52,892 nt of DNA, taken from IMG/VR virus record IMGVR_UViG_3300003937_000378, positions 1 through 52,892 of that record; one strand, 5' to 3'. The notes beneath the pieces were generated by a model. It saw nothing but the letters and a program-made list of their open reading frames with translations. It was not told where the DNA came from and ran no database searches. Each line of letters opens with the position of its first letter. Position 1 is the first letter of the stretch. A program made the position numbers and the translations under genes. Shown here in pieces: positions 47,406 to 52,892 of this stretch. This DNA comes from a virus.

Positions 47406-47858
47406 ATGAAACAGCCTCAGCCCAGCGAAGCCAAATCTTCAACTCCGATCCCCGACAGCGCGATTGAAGCGTTCCGCGCTGCCTACGCCACCCACGGCGC
47501 CCAGAAGGGCTACGCCGAGGCCATCCGCGCCGGCCTCGCCGCCGCGGCGCCACTGATCAGCCATGACGCCATGCTCTCGCTCGAGCAGGATGCGCAGGCC
47601 TACCTGGTGCGCCAACTGGACATTGCCCTGAATGGTGAAGCCGCCGCAGCGCGCGAGCCGGTGCTGGGTGATCTTCTAAGCCAGTGCCAGGACGAGGTTC
47701 GCCGCCGCAGCGGCCCAGTTCTAACCACGCTTCCGATTGGCGTGCAGCACCACCTACGGCAGGTGTTCAGCGATATGGCCGATCGCGCGCGCCTGCTGTC
47801 CGACGCCGCCGTGCGTGAAGTTGTGCTGATGGGCACTACGGAGGTGCGCTGTGGCTGA
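47406..47858 (+). CDS. Hypothetical helical protein (150 aa)
   Basis: From ATG 47406, 150 residues, mostly helical (SAIEAFRAAYATHGAQKGYAEAIRAGLAAAAPLI), ending with a VREVVLMGTTEVRCG tail. It is coupled with the following plus-strand start region. No domain is known by eye. Confidence 0.6.
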   Translation: MKQPQPSEAKSSTPIPDSAIEAFRAAYATHGAQKGYAEAIRAGLAAAAPLISHDAMLSLEQDAQAYLVRQLDIALNGEAAAAREPVLGDLLSQCQDEVRRRSGPVLTTLPIGVQHHLRQVFSDMADRARLLSDAAVREVVLMGTTEVRCG

Positions 47859-47862
47859 TCAC

Positions 47863-48099
47863 TCAGTCCAGGTCCAACGGATGAGCTCGCGCGTAGTCAG
47901 CCCCCAGGCCTTCGGCGATTCTCTCGGCCTCATCCTGGCTTGCGTGGTGCGCCATCGTGTGATCACGGAACGCAGGCGCGTCATCACCCTCGCGCCAGAC
48001 CTCAACTTCCGCGCGCCAGAACGGCAGCGGTTGGCCCTCTGCGATGTACTGGGAGTCGATGTCCAGATGCCATCCGGAAACCAATCGGGTGAAAGGCAT
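47863..48099 (-). CDS. Antisense small protein in the plus operon (78 aa)
   Basis: A 78-residue minus-strand product from ATG 48099 with an unusually protein-like sequence: MPFTRLVSGWHLDIDSQYIAEGQPLPFWRAEVEVW, then TMAHHASQDEAERIAEGLGADYARAHPLDLD. It sits opposite the gap in the plus operon between 47858 and 48098. Its ATG shares the CATG bases with the downstream plus gene start. A competing plus-strand frame with GTG at 47851 and GGAGG looks less protein-like. Confidence 0.5.
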   Translation of the reverse strand: MPFTRLVSGWHLDIDSQYIAEGQPLPFWRAEVEVWREGDDAPAFRDHTMAHHASQDEAERIAEGLGADYARAHPLDLD

Positions 48100-48883
48100 G
48101 GCTAAGCGTCCGATACTGACGAATGGAACCATCGTACGCGCTTCCCTGGCGGACGTGCAGCCCGGTGGGAGGGTGAGGCTGGAGGATCATCGCTCCGACC
48201 TGGTGCCGGGCATCGTGCGCTGTGCGAAGTGCCAGTTCCAGCTTGTGCGGTCGAATCTCAACATGCACGACGGAACCGTGACCGCTGGCGACAGCAAGAC
48301 TGAGCCGTGCCCGAATGGCTGCGGCCCGCTCTGGCCCGTAACGTGGGAAACGTGGGCGCGCGAAGGCTGGGCCGAGGCCGAACGACTGCACCTGGAGAAT
48401 GCCGCCCTCTCTGCCCAGCCCTCCCCGGGTGGTCAGGGGGATGCGCTTTTGGAATCGCTGGTCGCCCGGTGGCGCAACCACGCCGAGGAGATCGGAGTCA
48501 GCGACAACTTGCTGTGCCAGAAGATCGCGAACTGCACGATGCGACACGCGGCCGAACTGCAGGCCGCCCTCGCCGCCCGCCAGCCGGTGGGGGAGCCGGT
48601 GGCTTGGTACTACGGTTTCTCTGACACCGGCGAGGCCGGGCCGGTCACATTCGGCGGGAACCCTGGCGCGGAAGCAATCGCATGGGCAGAGCGCCACGGT
48701 CACACGCTGCACTACCTCTACGCCGCCCCGCCCGCGAAGCAGCCCGCGAAGGCCGTGGACCTGGGTGCGGTGCGCGAGGCCGTCCGCAAAGCATGGCAAA
48801 AATGCGCCGCTGGCGAGAGTGTCGACCTTCAGTTCGGCACGCTGTTGGCCCTGATCGACGGCCAGGCGGTGGGCAATGGCTAA
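48098..48883 (+). CDS. Hypothetical protein with zinc-ribbon-like motif (261 aa)
   Basis: From ATG 48098, AAAGG before it, the protein has 261 residues. C42 and C45 in RCAKCQF with C71 and C75 in PCPNGCGPLWP make a possible zinc ribbon near the start. The C-terminal half (AWYYGFSDTGEAGPVTFGGNPGAEAIAWAERHGHTLHYLY) resembles the Ea22-like early proteins of lambdoid phages. The exact function is unknown. Confidence 0.65.
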   Translation: MAKRPILTNGTIVRASLADVQPGGRVRLEDHRSDLVPGIVRCAKCQFQLVRSNLNMHDGTVTAGDSKTEPCPNGCGPLWPVTWETWAREGWAEAERLHLENAALSAQPSPGGQGDALLESLVARWRNHAEEIGVSDNLLCQKIANCTMRHAAELQAALAARQPVGEPVAWYYGFSDTGEAGPVTFGGNPGAEAIAWAERHGHTLHYLYAAPPAKQPAKAVDLGAVREAVRKAWQKCAAGESVDLQFGTLLALIDGQAVGNG

Positions 48884-49238
48884 CCAGACGACTGGCGGCG
48901 CTCTGCCGGATGTCGAGCTGCAGATCCTTCGCCACGCCCTGGGCGTCGGCGAAGGCGGCTTGGAGCGCAGCTACCGCAGTCACTTCGTCACCGGCCCCGG
49001 CGGCGCCGACCACCAGTACTGCATGGCGCTGGTCGCTCGCGGGTTCATGGTTCGGCGAGCGGGCAACGCGATCACCGGCGGCAGCGACCTGTTCAACGTC
49101 ACCCAGGCCGGCCGCGCAGCGGTGCAGGAGCACACTCCACCACAGCCGAAACTGACCAGGTCGCAGCAGCGCTACCAGCAGTTCCTGCGCTACGACGGTG
49201 GCGTGACGTTCGGCGAGTATCTGCGGGGCTGGCGATGA
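48876..49238 (+). CDS. Hypothetical protein, winged-helix-like (120 aa)
   Basis: A 120-residue protein. The first 60 residues read as a winged-helix-like fold (VELQILRHALGVGEG, then YCMALVARGFMVRRAGNAI), ending with a helical QQRYQQFLRYDGG tail. It overlaps the previous gene by 8 bases and the next by 4. Possible transcription regulator. Unconfirmed. Confidence 0.55.
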   Translation: MANQTTGGALPDVELQILRHALGVGEGGLERSYRSHFVTGPGGADHQYCMALVARGFMVRRAGNAITGGSDLFNVTQAGRAAVQEHTPPQPKLTRSQQRYQQFLRYDGGVTFGEYLRGWR

Positions 49239-49429
49239 AGGCGATCACCACCAACACGTCGGCGCTTATGGCTGACCAGCTGCTGCTGTTTCCGATCATG
49301 ACGTTCGATGTTGAGGACGCCATCCAGAAGATCCTGACGCTGCGCCGGAAGTACTGCTGCAGCGGTCATGCCGGCGAAGACATTGAGCTTATCCGGGCCG
49401 CATTGATGGAGGAGCACGGCCATGGCTGA
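49235..49429 (+). CDS. Small protein with QLLLF clamp-binding-like peptide (64 aa)
   Basis: A 64-residue protein with Q15-L-L-L-F19 in MADQLLLFPIM near the N-terminus, a match to the QLxLF clamp-binding peptide. The remainder is a helix-turn pair (FDVEDAIQKILTLRRKY, then EDIELIRAALMEEHG). The start is ATG 49235 with GGGG in reach. ATG 49268 is possible. Overlaps both neighbours. Confidence 0.5.
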   Translation: MKAITTNTSALMADQLLLFPIMTFDVEDAIQKILTLRRKYCCSGHAGEDIELIRAALMEEHGHG

Positions 49430-50165
49430 CCAGCTGCTCACCGCTGCGCCATGGAAAGGGAAAGGCGCCATCGATCAAGATCTGGCCCTCAAGGTCGCCG
49501 ACGGCATTGTTTCGCGGAGACTGGTTAAGGGGTGGTCGCGTCAAGCCATCCTATCAAGCATCGAGGGAGGTCCGTCGCCATGCGGGCGTGCGTTCTATTT
49601 GATGCGCGGTGGCGTCATCGTCGTCGCCCTCTTCCCGATGACGCAGCTGAGCGATATGAACGGTCGCGGGTACTGGTACTCAATCCGCGACCTGTTCCCG
49701 CCGCTTCCCGATCGCACCCATGCAGGTACCGACGATCTGCAGCCGTTCCAGGTCGGTGACAAGGTCTGGGCTTGGTACAAGGACGAGCCCAGGGCTGATT
49801 ATGGCCAACCCGATCAGCCGGGCGACGACACACGCTGGAGTCGGTGCTTTCCTCTGTTCACCGTCAAGAGCGTGACGGGTCCACACCTCGAACCGGCAAA
49901 GTTCGCCGGTCGATCGCACTACCAGGTGCAGCTCAGGTATCGCGAAGGGCCGCCCGCCACCCACTACGACGCGGGCTACCACGACGTTTGCCCGATCAAG
50001 GGGCGTCCCTGGCAGATGCGCGGAGACGGCGACTACCTGCAGTTGGTGCACCGTGCACCGCCTGCGGCAAAGCCACGCCGTGCTGCTGCGGTGCCACCGC
50101 CCACCCCCACCCTGCCGCCGCCGTTGCCGTTGCCGTTGCCGGCCCAACTGGACCTGTTCGCATGA
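49422..50165 (+). CDS. Hypothetical early protein ending in a QLDLF clamp-binding-like peptide (247 aa)
   Basis: A 247-residue protein. Residues 1-100 are an alpha/beta unit (RGGVIVVALFPMTQLSDMNGRGYWYSIRDL). Residues 106-200 look like a small SH3-like domain (FQVGDKVWAWYKDEPR, then YQVQLRYREG). A Pro-rich linker follows (VPPPTPTLPPPLPLPLP) and ends with A-QLDLFA, the consensus clamp-binding peptide at the extreme C-terminus. This is the usual design for partners of the sliding clamp. It precedes the methyltransferase and overlaps it by 4 bases. Confidence 0.55.
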   Translation: MADQLLTAAPWKGKGAIDQDLALKVADGIVSRRLVKGWSRQAILSSIEGGPSPCGRAFYLMRGGVIVVALFPMTQLSDMNGRGYWYSIRDLFPPLPDRTHAGTDDLQPFQVGDKVWAWYKDEPRADYGQPDQPGDDTRWSRCFPLFTVKSVTGPHLEPAKFAGRSHYQVQLRYREGPPATHYDAGYHDVCPIKGRPWQMRGDGDYLQLVHRAPPAAKPRRAAAVPPPTPTLPPPLPLPLPAQLDLFA

Positions 50166-51352
50166 TCCACATCGGAGACTGCCTGAAAGTGATGCGCGGC
50201 ATGGCCGACAACTCAGTTGATGCCGTCGTGACCGATCCACCCTACGGCCTGTCGTTTATGGGCAAGCGCTGGGATTACGACGTACCCAGCACCGAGATTT
50301 GGGCCGAGTGCCTGCGCGTGTTGAAGCCAGGCGGCCACCTGCTGGCGTTCGCCGGCACACGTACGCAGCACCGCATGGCAGTGCGAATTGAGGATGCTGG
50401 CTTCGAGATCCGCGACATGATCGCGTGGGTCTACGGCAGCGGTTTCCCAAAGTCGCACAACGGTGCTTGGGGCGGTACCGCTCTGAAGCCAGCGCTCGAA
50501 CCGATCACCGTCGCCCGCAAGCCTCTTACAGGTACGGTGGCAGCCAACTGGCATCAGCATGGCACCGGTGGGCTCAACATCGACTCTTGCCGGATCGAGA
50601 CGATGGACAAGCTCGGCGGCGGCGACCAATCGGCCGCGCCGAAGATTGCTTCCGATGGTTGGCACCGGCCATGGATGGAGGACGAGCAGGCAAAAGCCGC
50701 ACATGCTGACCGTTGCAACACCAACGTAGCGAAGGCGGAAGCGCTGGGTCGCTGGCCTGCTAACCTGATCCACGATGGCAGCGAGGAAGTACTCGCGGCA
50801 TTCCCTGCAGCGCCGGGACAGAAAGCGGACCTGAGCGATGATGGGGAAAGCGCCCGATTCTCGGTCGTCTACGACGGCGGGCCCCTCCCGCGAGGCGGCG
50901 AAGCGAGTTCGAACAGCGTCAACGATGGAGCGGTGGGCTTCAAGATGCGTCCTGGTGCACGCCGTTTGGATAGCGGCAGCGCTGCCCGGTTCTTCTACTG
51001 CGCCAAGGCAACGCGTGAAGACCGCAACGACGGCCTCGATTCTGGCCCGGTGCCAGCAGTCTCGGCTGGCGCAACGATGCGCGACCGCGAGACTGCCAAC
51101 TGGCCGGCGCGGAACGGCAACCACCACCCCACCGTGAAGCCGACTGACCTCATGCGCTACCTGTGCCGGCTTGTCACTCCTGCCGGCGGCATGGTGCTGG
51201 ACCCGTTCATGGGTAGCGGCAGCACCGGCAAAGCTGCCGTTCTCGAGGGCTTCCAGTTCATCGGCATCGAGCTGGACCCCGCCTATGCCGCAATCGCCGA
51301 GGCGCGCATCCGGGTCGCACAGCCTGGCCTTTCATTTGGAGACGTCGCATGA
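50162..51352 (+). CDS. Beta-class DNA N4/N6 methyltransferase
   Basis: From ATG 50162 it has 396 residues. Motif IV TDPPYGL (24-30) comes first and motif I DPFMGSGSTG (347-356) near the end, the order of beta-class enzymes such as CcrM and many phage methylases. SVDAVV before motif IV and PTVKPTDLMRYL after the middle region fit. It modifies adenine N6 or cytosine N4 in phage DNA. No restriction enzyme accompanies it, so it is probably a protective orphan. It overlaps the upstream gene. Confidence 0.9.
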   Translation: MIHIGDCLKVMRGMADNSVDAVVTDPPYGLSFMGKRWDYDVPSTEIWAECLRVLKPGGHLLAFAGTRTQHRMAVRIEDAGFEIRDMIAWVYGSGFPKSHNGAWGGTALKPALEPITVARKPLTGTVAANWHQHGTGGLNIDSCRIETMDKLGGGDQSAAPKIASDGWHRPWMEDEQAKAAHADRCNTNVAKAEALGRWPANLIHDGSEEVLAAFPAAPGQKADLSDDGESARFSVVYDGGPLPRGGEASSNSVNDGAVGFKMRPGARRLDSGSAARFFYCAKATREDRNDGLDSGPVPAVSAGATMRDRETANWPARNGNHHPTVKPTDLMRYLCRLVTPAGGMVLDPFMGSGSTGKAAVLEGFQFIGIELDPAYAAIAEARIRVAQPGLSFGDVA

Positions 51353-51675
51353 GCCCAGGACGCAACGCCGCATCTATCCGCGCTGCTCTTCGCGGCCCAG
51401 CGCCCGCGCACGTAACGGCGCGCGACATGATCCGCCGCCACTGCCGGGAGCACGGCAAGCAGCTTGCCTGCCTTGCGCCCGCCTGGGGCTGCCAGGTGTT
51501 CAGCGTTTGGCGCGCATTCGGCCGGACGTCCCGCCCCCTGCAGCCGCATCAGGTTGAGGGCGCGATCACAACGCTGCAGCTGGACGAGTTCGATGCGAAC
51601 GAGCTACGGCTGCGTGCTGCTCGCGAAGCAGGGTGGCACATCGATCCCAAGATGCTGCTCGAGGGCGGAGCATGA
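51349..51675 (+). CDS. Hypothetical protein (108 aa)
   Basis: A 108-residue protein with helices near the start (ASIRAALRGPAPAHVTARDMIRRHCREHGKQL) and a central FSVWRAFGRTSRPLQPHQVEGAI. It could be a helical DNA-binding protein. Starts and stops overlap the neighbours by 4 bases each. Confidence 0.5.
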   Translation: MSPGRNAASIRAALRGPAPAHVTARDMIRRHCREHGKQLACLAPAWGCQVFSVWRAFGRTSRPLQPHQVEGAITTLQLDEFDANELRLRAAREAGWHIDPKMLLEGGA

Positions 51676-52244
51676 GCGGCGATGCCTCGACCATCAGCAC
51701 AGCACCGCCGCAGACTGCGAGTGACGCCGTGCGCGAGATGCGAGCAGCAGGCCGCGCCGGGCATGCGGTGCCGGCCGATCAGGTGAATCGATGGGCCACC
51801 ACGCTGATGCGTCTGTTCGGCCAGCAGCGGGCCGTCAGGCTCGAGCAATGGGGCGGATCGTTCTGGTATCAGATCGATGAAAGGCAGTGGTACCGAGCCC
51901 TTGCAGCTGGCGAACAGGTCCGGGCTCTTTACACCCAGCCGCTTCTCCACGAGGTCCGCAGGGCCGGCAAAGATCGGGATCACATCTGGTCGGCGGATCG
52001 AACGCACTGCACCGTCTGTAACGACCCCTTCGATTGGGCCGATCCGTACTGCAACCCACCCAAGCCGCCGGCCCCGATCGCCCTGAAACCCCAGCCGTTC
52101 AATCCGTCCTGGGTTCTCCCGCTGCTCGACCGACTGGAGCGAGCGTTGAAGCGTGAAGGCAAGCGGGAAAGGGACGAGTGGGGTTTCCGAATTGCGCAGA
52201 TGCGTAAGTCAATCGAAGAGCATACGAAGGAGAAATCACATTGA
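51672..52244 (+). CDS. Hypothetical protein (190 aa)
   Basis: From ATG 51672 (in ATGA overlap) the product is 190 residues. A central part with CTVCNDPFDWADPYCNPP holds three cysteines and may bind zinc. Helical ends (LDRLERALKREGKRERDEW) flank it. No family is recognised. It continues the coupled operon. Confidence 0.55.
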   Translation: MSGDASTISTAPPQTASDAVREMRAAGRAGHAVPADQVNRWATTLMRLFGQQRAVRLEQWGGSFWYQIDERQWYRALAAGEQVRALYTQPLLHEVRRAGKDRDHIWSADRTHCTVCNDPFDWADPYCNPPKPPAPIALKPQPFNPSWVLPLLDRLERALKREGKRERDEWGFRIAQMRKSIEEHTKEKSH

Positions 52245-52651
52245 CCGTTGAGCACATCAAGGCCGCCGCTGGCGAGCGGTCACCACTGATCCACCAGCAG
52301 CGCGCGGCCATAGCGGTTGCAGCAGCTCTCGAAACCGCCCTGACCAGCACGCGCCCCGCCAGCGGCGGCGGCCGCGCATTGACCTTCACCTTTGCCGGTG
52401 AGCCGCAGCTGCAGGCCGCGTGCGACGCCTGGCGCGCATACGCCCTCGCCACCATCGACACGCAGGCGCCGCTGGCGGAGACGGCGGCCCAGCGGCTGAC
52501 GGCCCAGATCGGCCTTGCCCTTTTCGATGACCCCACCATGGACCTGACACAGATCGCAAACCTTGTGTCCACGGCGCGGTTGGATTCGCACACTGCGCTG
52601 CTGTTGGCGCCCACCACTGAAGTAACGGAGGCCCGAGATGGGCGCAGCTGA
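52241..52651 (+). CDS. Hypothetical protein with TTG start (136 aa)
   Basis: It starts with TTG at 52241 with AAGGAG 8 bases upstream, and overlaps the previous stop. 136 residues, mostly helical, with AIAVAAALETALTST near the start. A Thr/Ala-rich end overlaps the AlpA-type start by 14 bases. No family is recognised. Confidence 0.5.
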   Translation: MTVEHIKAAAGERSPLIHQQRAAIAVAAALETALTSTRPASGGGRALTFTFAGEPQLQAACDAWRAYALATIDTQAPLAETAAQRLTAQIGLALFDDPTMDLTQIANLVSTARLDSHTALLLAPTTEVTEARDGRS

Positions 52652-52892
52652 GAACATCCCCGAAGTCCTGCTGAAGCTCGAACAGGTCGAAGCCCAGACC
52701 GGGATGAAGAAGAGCTACATCTACCGCGAGATGGAGAAGGGCACTTTCCCGCCCAGGCACAAGGTCGGCGGCGGCACTCGCTGGTACCAGAGCGACATCC
52801 AGCGTTGGATCCGCGCACGTAGGAGCGCCCCGCAGTGGACGCCCGAGGATGTGGGGCGACCAGCGGCCAACTGCGACAGCAGCGGAGCGTAA
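52638..52892 (+). CDS. AlpA-type excisionase/regulator of the prophage
   Basis: An 84-residue protein with an AlpA/MerR-like HTH: LLKLEQVEAQTGMKKSYIYREMEKGTFPPRH (about 11-41) followed by a GGGTRWYQSDIQRWIRAR winged end. It is the last gene of the plus operon and reaches the right edge of the window. With the integrase at the opposite end of the prophage it would lie next to int across attP in circular phage DNA, so it is a likely excisionase. The stop is the last codon in the window. Confidence 0.85.
   Translation: MGAAENIPEVLLKLEQVEAQTGMKKSYIYREMEKGTFPPRHKVGGGTRWYQSDIQRWIRARRSAPQWTPEDVGRPAANCDSSGA

Noticed and set aside
47851-48105. Plus-strand frame of 84 codons with GGAGG before its GTG
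   Set aside because: The start signal is good, but the sequence is basic with no protein-like pattern. The opposite strand reads better. It is kept as an open point.

Overview
The window is two adjacent integrated mobile elements in a GC-rich gammaproteobacterium. The Xanthomonadaceae, probably Stenotrophomonas or a relative, fit best. This is inferred from the base composition, the style of the proteins and a perfect TTAG-N6-TACTA LexA box in front of umuD, the form described for Xanthomonas and Xylella. No ribosomal RNA, complete tRNA or housekeeping operon is present, so the species is not proved.

Element 1 (1 to about 4457, mostly minus strand, cut by the left edge) looks like a P4-type satellite. 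It has a P4-family integrase, a non-coding stretch with two groups of iterons, an AlpA-type regulator, an Ogr/Delta-type late activator, a long leader resembling the P4 immunity/Ash region, three small proteins and the N-terminus of a primase/helicase. Its right edge is the 3' half of a tRNA-Met gene (4455-4499), a duplicated attachment core.

Element 2 (about 4500 to beyond 52892) is a nearly complete lambda-like siphovirus prophage. From left to right:
- A second tyrosine integrase (+).
- A cargo block: a Clp-fold SDH-type serine protease, SOS-controlled umuDC, a KilAC-type DNA-binding protein with a pair of palindromic operators and a possible small RNA, and an SRAP abasic-site protein.
- A long minus-strand late operon. 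Read in transcription order from 34.2 kb to 11.1 kb it is: D12 methylase, endolysin R, holin, Rz, Rz1, a cos-like gap, Nu1, GpA, W, portal, S49 protease, decoration protein, capsid, connector and tail genes, G/GT with a -1 slippery site, tape measure, tail tip proteins, and a spike with an esterase domain.
- An insert-like low-GC gene with a PD-(D/E)XK signature (34.56-35.31 kb).
- The early rightward operon (43.5 to 35.5 kb, minus): two HTH proteins, a replication initiator with embedded iterons, a lambda P-like loader, nucleases, an antirepressor, a SNF2-type helicase and a Lar-like zinc protein.
- The immunity region: cro (-), cI (+), three OR and three OL operators sharing a ten-base palindrome, and an exported protein in the position of lambda rex.
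- The leftward-equivalent operon (45.4 to 52.9 kb, +): many small proteins, a beta-class DNA methyltransferase and a terminal AlpA-type excisionase.

The logic is that of lambda. CI and Cro share OR and OL. Early operons supply replication and host takeover, and a late operon packages at cos and lyses through R, holin and spanins. Two departures stand out. First, the excisionase lies at the right end and the integrase at the left end, so the two would be neighbours across attP only in the circular phage. Second, three small early proteins carry QLxLF or QLxIF peptides like those that bind the bacterial DNA sliding clamp. Assignments rest on reading the sequence, without database searches.
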